NCBI GenBank assembly: GCA_022606425.2
Contig: JAHDVF020001468.1
Location: 3,147,501 to 3,211,500, forward strand
Reading direction: 5' to 3'
Origin: Lepidostoma basale
Taxonomy: Eukaryota > Arthropoda > Insecta > Trichoptera > Lepidostomatidae
Length of the DNA: 64,000 nucleotides
The translations under genes and the position numbers were made by a program. Numbering within the stretch: the stretch's first letter is position 1; every line of letters begins with the position of its first letter. The notes beneath the pieces are model-generated. The model made no database searches and was not told the origin of the DNA. It saw only the letters and a list, made by a program, of their open reading frames with translations. Positions 13,001 to 28,000 of the stretch are shown in pieces.

Positions 13001-16000
13001 GTTCTATATAAAATGTTTTTTCTCTTATAAATTATTATTGTGTAGTTATATGTCTGATATAACGTTATGAAATTGTATGTCTGTATTTTTTTATTATAAA
13101 TAAATTCATAAATTCCTATAAGGCAATCAAAATGTTTTGATTCCGGTTGTTTTCAATACATTTTTACTTTAAGAACATTGCAAGTTTTATAAATATTATC
13201 GTTAGTACCTACTTTTGATGTCGGCACCGTTTTGACTCTTATTTAGGTTTAAAGTGGGTGATAGACGGGCGAGCAAGTACGCGTACTTATGGCTCGACGA
13301 CCTTTTTCGCTCGTGTGTCACCGTAAGTACGCGTACTTTAAAACCGCCGAGTAAGTTCGTCGGCGATCCAACCGGTTTGAAATCTCGACGACCTTACTCG
13401 TAGCTCGTCTTGGCTCGTACGTGTGGCAGCACTGCGAGCCGCGAGCCGCCATTTTGTTCTTCATACACAGGCTCAGGCATTCTGATATAATTCTGAAAAT
13501 CTTCCTTCTCTTCACGTAACTCTCTTACTAAATTCACATGTGATAAACGCTCTCTTTTTGTAAGCCAGTTCTTAACCCACACTTTTCGCCTTCGTCTATT
13601 GTTTTTAGTTTTTGAAATGTAATACGATATAATTCCTAAATAACACAAAGCTTCTTCAGTGGACGACATCGCGATACGGTATGAGTAAGTTGGCGCGTGT
13701 ATCGCCGACGTCGAGTCAAGTAAGTTCGCGATCTTAAAAACCGCAGACTTTAAGTTCGTACGTCTATCACCACCTTAACGTGATTTCTCAGGCTGTTCTT
13801 TGGGAAAGATCGCGAACTTGAGTATCGCCTTTCAGTAATACCGCCCGAAGCAGCAAGCGCGGGTTGCATCACAGATCGGATACTTCCGGACTGCTCGCCG
13901 GGCAGTATGTGTCGGCCCGTGGCGATTACAAAATACCCAAATGACTTGTAATTGTTAAATTTAGTTAATTACACCTAAAGATTTCACAATGCACCTCTGT
14001 GGATAAGATCTGGCTTATCCATTTGCGGTTGAACTAGCGTGCAAGACGGATGCGTTCGCCATTTATTTTATGGCTGCATTTTTACATAAGATAAGTGTGA
14101 CGGGCATTAGATTATAGTGTCAGATGTAGTCGCTCTAAATTCCATTGTACTTAAAAATTAAAATTAACAACAACAACAACAAACCATCACGCCGTTTCCC
14201 CGCAGGGGTAGGCAGAGAGAATGGACCGCCACACTACTCTATCCTGGCAAACCTCTCTAGCTTCCTCCACATTCATACAACGAGTCATACACGCACGTCG
14301 ATTCCTCCGACTTCTAACATGACCAACCTTTAAAATTTGATTAATTTGGTCATGCCATGTTTTCCTCGGTCTGCCTCGACTTCGTACCCCATTTACATCA
14401 TTAACGTATACTTTCTTAACCATTCTTTCTCCATCCATGCGTTCCATATGTCCGAACCAACGCAGCGATCCTTTCATAATTTTGTTCATTATACCTTCTT
14501 CCGCTCTACATTCCTTTCTTATATCAGCATTTGAGATTCTGTCGTACATCGTTCTACCACACATACATCTTAGGGACCTCATCTCTACCGCATTTATTCT
14601 ACTCTTATCCTTCTTTTGCCAGTTCCATGCTTCGCTTCCATACATTAAGGTTGGGACCAGAACTCCATTGTGAACGGCCGTTTTCGCTTTTATTGATAAA
14701 TTCTTGTTTCCAATAACTATTTTTAAAGCTCCATTCACTTTGTTACCCGCACCAACCCTTCTTTCGACGTCACTATCCGTTCGGGCATTTGCTGTGAACA
14801 TGCTACCTAAATACACAAATTCCCTCACCTGTTCCAAGTTCTCTTCGTTCACACTTATATTACAAACTGTCATTTGCTCTTCCCTTTCGAAAACCATCAC
14901 CTTTGACTTTCCGACATTCATCATTAAATCATTTGACTTGCATACCTCATTCATTCTCGACACCAAGACTTGTAATTCGTCCGCACTATCCGCAACGAGA
15001 ACGGCATCGTCCGCGTAAAGCAGACAGTTTACAGACAGATCACTCATCAATTAAAATTAATATGACATTAATATCAATATGGTTAAAGGAAGCGGACCAG
15101 CGACCCAGGGGCAGTAGCGGTACTCTCAGAAGCCCGGCTTGCATAAGAAATTTGAATCAAAACCCCCAAATATAAGTAATCATTCAAACCATCAACCCAC
15201 CAAATCACCTTCCAACAATGTTCCCATTAGACGATAAAGGAATAGCCACAAGAGCGGAACCTCTCTAAGCCAGAAGAGGTTTTGATTCATATATATATTT
15301 TTTTTTTGTACACAACAGGTCGTTTGGACCCAATTACTGTATACAATTTTTTATTTTTTAGCTATTATATTGATTCTCGTGACATTCATGTGATAGGTAG
15401 CCAATCTATCGCCATTTTATTGTCACGTGAATTCTACACCAGACCAAAGACAGTGTGACAATCACACTGCCATCGCCGGGAATCGAACCCAGGACCTTCG
15501 GCATGAAAGTCAGAGCTCGTAACCACTATGCCACGAAGGTCGTTCTTACCCAAGCCGGGCTTCTGGGCTTCTATGGGAGTACCGCCACTGCCCAGGGGGC
15601 GTAGCTGGCCTAAGTTGACGTGCATGGGACTCATTCCAAGGACTCTCAAAAGAGATCGGAACCCACCAGGTGCCACCCTGGACAAACAGTCCTGGAGATG
15701 TATAATAATACAAGAAAAGCCGATCCCAAGTAAATGGAACAAGGCTAGGAAGAAGAAGAAGATTAATATCAATATTTAAATTTAATAAATTTTACATAAT
15801 TATTTTAATATTATTTTTGTATACAATCTTGTGTGCTACCCTTGATCTGTATGTATAATATATAAAGGAGTGATTTTATAACAGTTTCACCAGTCTGTCG
15901 ATGCTAGCTAGCCTAGCGAAACCGGTCGCTGTCGAAATAAAGACAATAAGTGGATGTAGTTAATAATAAAATAAAAACATTTTATTTCATTATTATTTAC

Positions 16001-19000
16001 GAGCGGCGGAGTTTCAAATGAATCGCACACTATAAATACTAGTTGCCATCAGCCATCAGCCATTTGCCTGGGTCTGTACGCGATATTTTATATTTATAAA
16101 TAGAGCAAGGTTTCGGTAAACCGAAGATAATCAATATGGGAACGTTTTATTTAAGTACACTCAGTTGTTTTGCTGGTTTTCAAAAATATTCTTCAATTCT
16201 TTCATCAGAGCCGCACCGAGAGACCGCTGCAATAATAATGTAAAAATAACAACACACCACATCAAATAAATTCCTCTGTGAAGCAATTCGCTCAAAGGCT
16301 CCAGCGTACGTTGCGAACCGAGTAGTTTCTATATTAAAATCACAACTTCCAAAAGTGCGATATGCTACCGCGAAAAAACTGGCATCTCCTCAAACCCATA
16401 GTCCCCGTACCGTGGAAGCGTTTTATATTATTATCTCATTCGAACAATTTTGAATGTCGGCTAAGCTCACTACGCCGCGACAGCTAATCGCTCTGTATGG
16501 GAACGGTCTAATAGTTTCGTAATGCTTGAAAGTCCTGCCGTGACTTAAATCCTAATAAAGGACGGCACGCCATGTCGCTCCGATTCAGGAGGTCTCGCTC
16601 CATAAGAGGACAACTCCATTTTGATTTCCCTCATGGCTACCCGCGGGCTGTTACTGCACATCTTAATTAGCTTGTCGCGCTCAGTCCGTCGGCATCTACC
16701 AGTTCTGTATACGAGTATACCAGTCCTCTGGTAACATTCGCCACCGCCCGTGTCCAGCGCCCCTTTCCCTTATCTCCACGGCGTTCGTATGCAACTAATC
16801 TGCTTTGTAATCATTAAAACTTATGGCTCTTGTTTTTAAGTTGCCCTTAGTACGCGTAGTTGTTGATACTAATAAATAAGGTCATTAGGGATCCATGCAA
16901 GATAATAAACGATGGAAGTAATAAGATCGTAGTGTTCTGAAGCGCATGCGAGTTGCGAGATTATCAACAAACCGGATACAGATCGCGGATTATGTAAAAT
17001 TAGTTATACCTACCGCGTGCACAAGATTTCTTCGTATTTACAAAATCATTTCAAAGTTCTGATAAACTTTATGAATTGACACTTTGGAAATCCAGAATTA
17101 AGTTACATGCTTTTTCCACATTTGTGAAGTGGAAAAAATAATGTTTTAATTCGTAATAATTAGATTTTTTCCGTTCAGTTTGTCTGAATTATGAACCTTT
17201 AACGATTCATGGTATGTTTTCCATAGGACCTCGAAGATTTCGCTTGATTAGACTCTATCCAGCGCCCGATCTTGATATTCCTCCAAGTGAAATCTGGTGA
17301 TTTTAATTCGTCCATTGGACCCTGGACGATTCAGACTGAGCTTCAGGGTGTGAACAATTAACTTGTCATTTGACTGATTTTTCGTCTGCCATGGACCAAA
17401 GATTGGCATTTGACAGCATGTAACCAGAAGATCTTAAATTTAGTGCGAAAAGAAATCATAAATAATCAGAAGTTTTCGAATCTCGTCCATGCTAAGTTTC
17501 CAAGTTTAATTTTCATCTTTAAACGATTTTGCTGAATATCTGGAATACGACCCGTTGCTAATGTCTACTTCTTCTTCCTGGGCCTTGTACTCTCGCGATG
17601 TAGGCCTTTACCAAACGTTTCCACTCCATCCTGTCTTTCGTCTTTCTCACCCCCTATTTATCAGCTATTGAGACTGCATCGTCGGCCCATCTCTTCTGTG
17701 GCCTTCCGACACCTCTTTTGTTTTCCCATGGTCTCCATTTGATTAATCTGGGTGTCCACCTATTATCTTGTCTCGTTGTGTGTCTTGTCCGTTGCCACTT
17801 TAATATCACTGTACGATCCATGATATTGGCATCTTTGGTTTTACGTCTGATTTTTACTCACTTTAATTTTGACTCACGCCGAGCATCTGTCTTACCATGG
17901 ATCATTGCGTACACTTTAGCTTTTGACTATTTTTTTGTCTAATGCTGGTAATTATTATTTAATATTTTTCACCATTCGTCCCAGCGGCTCTGAATTATGT
18001 TTTATGAAATAAGTAACTCTTCTTCCGAAAACTCTATGATTTCTCTCGTCTGGGATATTGTTTTGATTACATACAGATGTATACATTGCCTTTTTTCTTT
18101 TCCAACTGCACAGAAACTTCCCCATGGCGTGCATGCGTTATAGATAGATGCGCATTGGAAGTTGGTTTAATTTTTAAATTTTGCCGTCACGAGTTAACGA
18201 AATAAACACAAATGCAATTTGTCCGTTGTGCAAGAGTGCACTTGTGCTATGAAATATACAATAAAAACCTCGTTATCGAAAGCACGTCTATGAATAAGTG
18301 CAGGGCTAGTTATTTATTATCCTTTCCCGCCAAATAAATCAGTGTTTGTGCTACACTTAATAAACACATTATTCTGTTCCATATCCTCTGTAAAATTAGA
18401 CAAATGTAATATTTTATACGATTTAAAAGAACATTCCGTGGATGTTATTTGTGCCAGTAACATATATGAATATTAATTAATGTAAAATCATCGCGATATT
18501 GAACGGTTTCCTACTAATTCTTATCGCGTTAATTTTACAATACACAAAAATATTCAACACACGGATCTACATGAAATATTTCCAAGATTATATTTATAAT
18601 TCAACGGTCTAATTATCTGCAAGGTAGAGAAATGAACAATCCCAAAAATAATATAATCCGGCATCGGTGTGAAAAAATACCCCTTTCAATAAAGTAGGTA
18701 CCTACTCATCGCACATCGCTGCACTAAAATCAATGCTCTTCCAATTGACTTTTTTTTTAATATTTATTTTATTTGACACATTCACCATGGAGTGTTAAGT
18801 GTCATACAAGTGATAATACATTAAGGTTACATATACAAACAATTAGTACATTTCAAAATAACATCATTGACTAACATAATTTAACAGTTTAAATTAACAA
18901 ATATTTATTATATTCTTAATAATTATGTGAAAAGGAATAGAGAAAACTAACATATAGATTAATTACATTATAAAATCGTGAAATTCCAATTGACTTCTCT

Positions 19001-22000
19001 AAGACACGCGTTTTATCTTTTGAGATATTTCAAATTTGGAATTTATTAGACCAGTAATATGAATGCAGTTTTTTGGAGCGAGCTTTTACTCGTTTGTGAA
19101 AATACGAACGAATTTAATTGCAAATTTACGAGAGTAAATCAGTGATCGGCGGCATTTTGGTCTCCTCGTGCATATTCACGAGAGTTTTATGACAGTATAC
19201 AATGCACTTCCATTAAGTGCTTTTAAATAAATTCTTGGCTAGGTTCTCCGTAATGCTTATTCTTTTTTTTTCCTCGGAAAAGTCAGCCAGGTCAAGTGAA
19301 ACTAATCCCTGTCAAATTGTAGCCAATTTTTTCGTTTTGTATTAGCAGGGATAATATTGCATTCAAAGTTAAATGTAGTTTGCGATATTTGTTACTAATA
19401 TTATGTTGCTCGTATTATACCTTTTAATTACGTAATTTAATATCTATTGTACAATAACATGAATAATGTTTTTTTTTTAATTTTCTCTTTCTTGCCCTTT
19501 CAATTATAGTTTAGGTGTAGAGTTAAAAACGAAATCAAAGCCCCGTAGAATGTTTCCTTCGAGTAAGCGATTTAGTTATATACTCGTAGGTAGCACTTTC
19601 CAAAGCTCTTTTTGATTAATGTTTTGTAATTTGAAAACTGGTCGAATGTTGATATTTTTAATTTAACAAGATTAATTAAATGAGATGAAATTGTCGTTTC
19701 AAACATTTTTCGTAATTAATTGTATACGTTGGAGTAAATTAGATGTGTAGTAAATGGTACATCCGCTATTGAAGTTTTCGTTTTTATTGAGTTTATAGCG
19801 GATAATAAAGTTTCGCGAATTTTAAATATTCTCCGATACATAAATGCTTTAGTCTATGGACTTAATAAAATCCCGTCTATCGGGCGCCATGTTTTTTTAT
19901 TACTTTGTTTGTAGTTTGGTGGAGAGTACCGCGCCAATTAGTTTTCCCTGAGTGCTTTCGGAAAATTATTTCCACATCGCGCACGACGCACGTAACACTG
20001 TACTCGCACCTCCCCTCTATTGTGCGTTGGCCCGCGCGGTATTTACATCCACCTGACAACCGTCCAGCGTTTGGGCGGCGATTGGACTGTCCACTTTCTT
20101 ATTAAAATACATTTCTGCGACGCTCTTTTTTCCTGCCTTTTGTTCTATACTGCAGATTCTCCTGTGCGTGTCTTTCGCGCCGCAATGCATTCACACAACA
20201 TACGAGTACACACAATCATAACAGCCGTCAATCACCTCGACATAATAACATTATTTTCTATTCCGTAATAGGTAGCGCAAATTACGTAGCAAGTAGGCAG
20301 AGGCTAATAGTTTTGGCGGCGGTCCTTCCTCCGATAACATCAGGCGTAACCCGCCGAGTATGAATTCGATTAGCTCACTTTGGTGCATCGGCAGTGATAG
20401 AGCACAATGCGTTATCCCACTAGATCTCTCAATATTTCGGTTTTGACTTACTGTTGCCGACATGGTTAAGGGAATACGTGCCAGCCACATTGTTATTTTA
20501 GATTATATTTGCTGTTTTGAAATTCTTAGCCTCGTCAATGCGCACGTACTTTGTGCCAACCGACGGTTCGTCCAAATTAATAATTTTGCTGCGATTGGAA
20601 ATTCAGAACGCCCGAGGACCCGTACTTAGACTTCACTTGCTTGTGTTAACACGCCATCATGCAGTGTCACTTCGTGTCTTTTTCGTGTTCTTCAAGTCAT
20701 AGAGAGTCTAATTGTTTCTGCGAAGCATGCTTTAGTTCGCCGTTAATATTTTCATCTTTGGAATTTGCACAGGCACTGCCATCGCATTCGTGCGGAGGTG
20801 TGTGCTCTACGCCTAGTCTAACGATCATACTGAATGCAAAATTCACAGAATTCAATTTAAACGCGGCACTCTTCTGTGGAACCTTAGAATATTGGCATTA
20901 ATGTGCTAATTTTATAATGAACGTTAATATGAATGAGCTGATGAGGGTTGTGGAGCACCGAACGGAATGGAGGACGAAGATTAATAAGTTTTCTTTGAAC
21001 CAGTTTAAATTTGTGTTATGGAATCAAAGATAAATAATATTAAATGTTTTTTTTTTTCATCTCGTTTTCAATTGATGTTTGTTACTGAAAGTCTTGTCAG
21101 TATTCGTTATAACAAATTTTTGATTAAAATTTATATCTGCAGTAGTTCCCAGTGACTCGACACAGCAATATCGCGGCTGAAACCGGTCGAGAATTAATTT
21201 TAACCTTTAATATATTTACTTTATTGTGTTTTAATTTATTTTATATGAAATCTCACTTTATATTTATTTATCAACAAAACAGCAATGTTTCGGGTGAATA
21301 TCGTTATTCTTCAATGGAAAACTTTTACAGAAAGCTAAGCCAAAAATATATGTTTTTTAAATAAATTACTTTTTTAACTGGCTCGTTTATAAATGATCCA
21401 TCACAAATGCACTCAATTTCAACCCGTACTCGTTTAATTGAACTAATTTTCTATATATAGCACAGGTGGATGTGAGCTTATTGATGAAAAACGGCACACT
21501 TCGATATTGAAACGCGGTTATACGGTTTCATTTAGCATCCTTTTCCAGTCCATTTCCATTGCCACGGTAGCTAGTTATTTTAGTTTGTTTTATTATCTAC
21601 ATCATTGATCTAATTAATTGAATTGAATCACAATTAAAATAACTAGTCTTAATGAGGTGTATACATATTTAGGCTCAAGTCAGCCCCAAGGCTCTTCGGC
21701 TCGCTCCGCTGACCGCTTCCGCAGGTCTCCCCTCCCAGCAGCCGCTGCAGCCATTGACTACTCTTATTAACCCATTTTGATGTTCACTCACTATAACCTG
21801 AATACCACCGTAAAGCTGTTCGTGTGATGATACTTATCAACATTCTATTCGCAATATGTAATATTTTGTTATGAATGAAATGTTATATAGAATCAATCTT
21901 CTTTCATTTTCCAGATATTAAAAATCAATTTATTTTTTCTTCATAAAATTTAGTATTTGAAGGCTGGTTATTACAAACTTGTTAATTGACTTAATAATAA

Positions 22001-25000
22001 AACAAAGAAAAAGAATAATAATAAAACAGTTTATTGTAACGTGTGTCATCAAATCAAATCAAATCAGTTTATCAACTCAACAGACATTACAAACAACATA
22101 AATATTTAAAGCATCTATTTAGTAAGGTAAAATATCACATATATACAACATAATACCAGGAACGCATGAGAGATGGTTCGACATTAGGAAGACTAGATAC
22201 CCTCTAAAATTAAGAGTATTTGTCTTCTGGACGTGCTTTCATTAACCGATTAAGTACCGTGATGTTTTAAGCTTAGGAACACTCACATACGCATGTTTTT
22301 AATTATTTTAAAAAAATAGGGCTAATGGATATTATGCATTTTGTTTAAAGTTTACATGTTAAATGATATATCAAGTTTAAATTTTTCATGTTGCATTATC
22401 GAAATATCGTATATTTGATTTTTCTTTCAGGGTTGTCACAAGCATAAATAAATATAATTTTTACTTTTTATAAATAAATAAATTATTGAAAGCAAACATT
22501 AAAAAATCAAAGTATGTTGTATCAGTTCTTATCTATTGTATTTTTTATTATTATTATTTTTATTCACACCACAAATGTAATTCTTTCAAAGGCATTATCA
22601 AATGTAATTTTTTAAATTCAAAAATTTGATAATGCCTTAGCTAGGCGAAACATGTAATTCCCATAAAATATATTAAAACTTCTAGAAAACAGACGTTCTC
22701 ATTGTATTAATTATTTTATATGGAATTTTACATCATCGTGCAAGAACCAATAAATTAGTTATTTATTTTTATGTTTAACACCAATTGCGATCAAAAACTA
22801 TTTTATTTATACTTGGCACCCTTGTAATGAAGCCCAAAATTTAAAAAAAAATGAGTCATAGTATAAATATTTCAGATCTTAATTCTTGAAATGAATCTGA
22901 TATAAAAGCCGCAGGGAATGTTATAAAACTACTTTATTCTATGTTTAGGCGGATGGAATCTGAATAGCTTGAATACGTAATTTTAATAATATTCACCAAA
23001 CTAACATTACTACCGAAGTATTTGAATGTTTCGAAATTTGCAACGGCCTTGCTTCCTCGCGATAATAACAATTCTCCGTGTTTTATTATTAGATTTTTAA
23101 TTCTTTGTTATTTCATTAATTGTGAAATTCTTTGTGCGATATATTTTTTAGTGGATTCGTAACAATGTTAATTACGTTTTTTTTATGAATGAATACTTTT
23201 TTTCCACTTTTTATATTCCATATTTCGAAGGTTTTATACCTTCATCACCGGAAGAACGATATAAACTTACCAAAAATATTTAAAACCAAATACAAGAACC
23301 TAAATACATATGTTACATGTGCTAGTTAAAATTAGTCAGAGTATCAGGGACATAACATTAACGAGTGCTCAATGGGTTAATATTTAATGTTTTAAAAAGT
23401 CGAGAAAAATATACACAAAAGTGGAAAAAACAGTGTTTTAATTCATAAAAAAATCATCGTTATGGAATTTCACAGTGTTGTTACGCCTTAAGATAATTAT
23501 TTATACTTATGTCCGATTGACTTGATTTTTTTAATTAAACTATATATTACCATGTTTTCTCAGAAAAAAAATTTACAAACAAGTCAATCGTTTAACATAT
23601 TATAATGCAGATTACCTGCCGATCATTTCAGAATATCGTGCCATTTAAAGACTCGTACCCGCTCGTTGTCACGTACTCTCGTTGACATTTTCAAAATAGG
23701 AACCAGAAACCAGGTTATTAAACGTTTGGTTTTCGTTAACCCATATCTCGTAGAGTGGGTAGGTCCTCGGTGTACCCGAAATATTCCCCGACACAGTACA
23801 TGGGAGATTGCGCTCGCATTTATCGGCCAACCTTCGAATGTCGGAATGGGCAGCAGACAGGCTGACCCATATACCCGCTCAGGTAAATAATGGTACGATG
23901 TGGGTTTCTTCTTCCTCTGTCTGTTCAACCTGGATAGGCTACTCTCGCCAAATCTGTTTTTGTATTGCAGGATTTTCGTGTTGATTCGCTCTACTTTCGC
24001 TGTTGGCAATGGAGGTTTCAACAAGAAAATCAAATGTCTACATTACAGATGTTTGAGAAAAACATACGCATAGATATTGGGCACACGTGTTTTTTTATAT
24101 ACCACGTAACGAAGATACATGTATAGAAGTAGATCACGAGGAAGAATAGTGTTAAATACGTCATAAAATCATATTAATCAATCGAAACATTTAAAAGGGA
24201 GGATACGTAGATGGACTCCCACCACCCGAAATTGTTAAATGACGCAGCGGCGCCCTTTCGTCAGCTTTGCTCGTGCAATATCTAGGCCCATCCCCCGTCC
24301 ACGCAAGACTACGTTTCATGGTATTTTGAGCAAAATAAGAGGGACCCCAGGCAACATTTTACATTAACATCTATGCCCCACTCTCATACAAAACAAAGAA
24401 TACATATGATAATTTATAAAAATAGAAACTTATAGCTTTGCACCGAAATTTTGGTAAGGGTTGGGACAAGGCGCCTTATATATCAGAACTATTCGGAACT
24501 TTGCGTCACCGAGAGCCCGAATATGAGGCAGTCTACATTATGATCAGCAATGTCTTCTGCGATAGGCAGATTGCCTGTGCCGAAACGCTATCCTCGCACA
24601 TATTTTGGCGACTGAGCCTCCGCCCTAGTCGATCTTTTAGTCTGGAACAATCTTCCTGCAGACTTCAAGTGCATTGAGAACCCGTCAGAGTTTAGATCGA
24701 ATCCCAAAACGCACTTTTCAAATTATTTATCACAGGTACAGCCCTCATAATTAATATGTTTGTTTTTAAATATTATAGTTTGCAACATGGAGCATTTTCT
24801 ACGGCGCTTATTTTTGGTTAATTCATAAAACTGGCGCTTTATTAATCATCCAAATTATTATTATTATTATTAAGGCAGGAACGGAAGATAAGAAATGAAA
24901 TGAGAGAAAGTAAAATAAAATAGTTATTTAAAAATAAAACATTTGTTTATGGAATTAAATCGTAACGATTATAAACTGAAGTATATATTTACCAGTTCTT

Positions 25001-28000
25001 TCAGCATCATGAAAATAATTCAGACCTTCCTGAATTTGTTAGTCAAGAGATGAGACATCTTCGACTTCCCCATCTCTTCACAATTAAAAATATAAATATT
25101 ACTGCAATGAGGTTTCCATTATTTTATAATATTCAACAACAACAACAACAACCCGTCACGCCGTTTCCCCGTAGGGGTAGACAGAGAGAATGGACCGCCA
25201 CACTACTCTATCCTGGCACACCTCTCTAGCTTCCTCCACATTCATATAGCGAGTCATACACGCACGTCGATTCTTCCGACTTCTAACATGAACAACCTTT
25301 AAAATTTTATTAATTTGGTCATGCCATGTTTTCCTCGGTCTGCCTCGACTTTGTACTCCATTTACATCATAAACGTATACTTTCTTAACCATTATTTCTC
25401 CATCCATGCGCTCCATAATATGCAAAGACCATAAAAATATAGATAGGTGTCTCTGAATTGTGTACTTTTATTTTGTATTGTGGTATATACGTAATAGTAC
25501 AAAATAAAGTTAATTCGGACAAAATTGATGTTGCGGTACGAAATATAAACATCTTTAGAAACTTATCTTTATAAGTTATCTTCTTTATAGCCGCATAATT
25601 ATTTTTACATTTAATTTCTCTTTGTTTCTACACACTTTAATACTTTCGATGTCCCTTCTTGCGTAAAATGTGATCTCTCTTTAGGGCCCTATCCGCGCGA
25701 TCAGTGCGTGCCGCTCTGCCCTTGTCTCCCGTCCACTCGCTTCGGAAACTTTCGGGCACAACGTCGCGATTTCTTACTTATCTGTCCACCGGTCGAAGCT
25801 TTCAATGTCGTCCGAAGGAAGTGTGATAGCGATCGATTGAGCGTAATATATATTCCGAGTAATTACGTGTTACGGTTTAAACCGTGTCCCCGCTAATGAA
25901 GTTAATTGTCTAAAATCTCCCTCTAGAGCATATCTCCCGCGCGATAGTGTCCCTCCGTTTAATGGTCGTTTTATTACGTCCCTCCCCGACCTTGACTCGT
26001 GTCGGACTAAATGAATAGCCTAGATTACAAAGGTTAATTTATTAATACGGTGGACCGAAGTCGTTAAAGCTCTCCTTTGTTTAAAACCACGAATTGACAC
26101 AATACAATGACTAAATTAAGAATTCCGCTCCCAACCCTCGTAGAGTGGCGCGTGTCGCCTGATCTTTTCCTTGTTTCTTTCCTCATTATGTATTGCCCGC
26201 TGCGGGTGTTGATGGATTGTACGAGAATGATGAATAATAACATTACCGCTCAGACTGTGTCATCGCTGATGTAGGCTACTTTGCATACACATGCTTATTC
26301 GTTTTTCGTCCTGGTTATACTGTAGCCGATAAGTCTCCAAATATTATACTGAACTTATGATAAAGTGCATGCTGAAATATGCAAACATATCCGTATTTTG
26401 TTTAAAACATAATCTCACGTTTGAAGCATTCTCTCCCTTAGACCACCACCCGTGTATGTCTGCGGAGTTGCGTCTGTAAGTCTTGTTTTATAAATACTTT
26501 TCTTTTATATATTTATTTTATATATATGACTATATAATGATAAACTTAGTTTGTACATATAAGTGTATAGTGATAAATATAAAACGTTAGCCATCGCACC
26601 CCCAAAACGGTTACAGGACGCAACGGCGCCCTTTTGTTATTTCTGCTCATGCATTTCCTAGGCCCGGCCCCCGTCCATGCGGGACTGAATTGTGTAAACT
26701 ATGATATATAAATTTCACATTTAAAACCATAACAAATGTTTCTGATTTGGAAAGCAGCTAGCAAAAGTTATTTATGGCGCCGTGTATGCACAATACGAGT
26801 ATATCAATTCGAACCCGTTTCAGATTATCTAACTTCCTTCTATACTGAATATTAAAAAAAAACAATTAACTATTCACAATGTTTGTACATAATTTGTGTT
26901 CTCTATTACCGAACTGAATTATTTATTGCTTAGTCATTTCTCAACGATTCCGGAATGCCGAAAATGCTCGTCATGTCTTATCACTCGCCCATTCTATCTT
27001 CAATCGCGTTTCCCCGTCTGCGCGCGCATCACTGTCACTTTCCACCGGACGAGAGAACCCACTCCCGCAGAATGCGATTATCCACCGAGACATGCTAGTT
27101 TCGACTGCATTTTATAGTGAATCTTTGGATTTACAAGCTTACGATTCAAGCTCGCGGTGCGCAGTCTTTGGATTACGGTTGAGCCCACATTGAATGCGGC
27201 GTATCGTAGTCTAGGAATGGTCTCTGAAAAGCGAAATGGAGGGAGCCGGAGGATCGGGCGGCGGCACCCCCACCTCCCCACGGCACCGGGACACTCTTCG
27301 CCGACCTAACTCAGTACTTGTCCGAGCGTTCACCTGGTCGGTACTCCTTATTATTCACTTTTCGGGATCGCGGCGTGCTTATCGAAAATACAATCGAATT
27401 TCGAATTCAATGAAATGAGTCACTTTTAACATTTTAAAATATTTGTAATAGTGACAACCTTTTCGCGTCTCGATATTAGAAGTTATGTTCTCCGTATTAT
27501 CATTATCGTCTGGTTCTACGGAGGCAGTGTTGTGCGTTGTGTAGTGCACCCGATATGTACACCTTCCTCTACGGGGGGCTGTAAGGGCTGCTGCCCTGCG
27601 ATCTCTCGCTGCTCCGGACTCCCGATCTCGCAGGATGCAGCCGGCCACCTCCATGTCGTGCATCCCCATGCACTTCTCTCCGCCTACCTTCTTCGGGAGA
27701 CGGCTGAAGCGGTGGGGCTCGGCCGGCTCATGGGTGTGAAATACTTTTCTAACGATTTTACTGAAATCTCTTGATGGAAGTTCATTTTTAATTTTTTTGT
27801 TTTTTAAGAACTACTTCCACTTTTATATCTATTTCGACAGTAACCGGTTTCGCCAAGCACGATGGCATCGACAGACGTGACCAGTCTGTCGATGCCAGCG
27901 AGCCTGGCAAAACCAGTCGCCGTCGAAATAAGGGCAAAAGTGTAAGTAGTTCTTTAAAAAACTTAATTTTATTTAATTATTCATCGGAATTGTATTTTTT

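Noticed and set aside
23623..24033. A 136-residue minus-strand gene
   Set aside because: No known motif, the opposite strand is also partly open, and no splice partners are visible.
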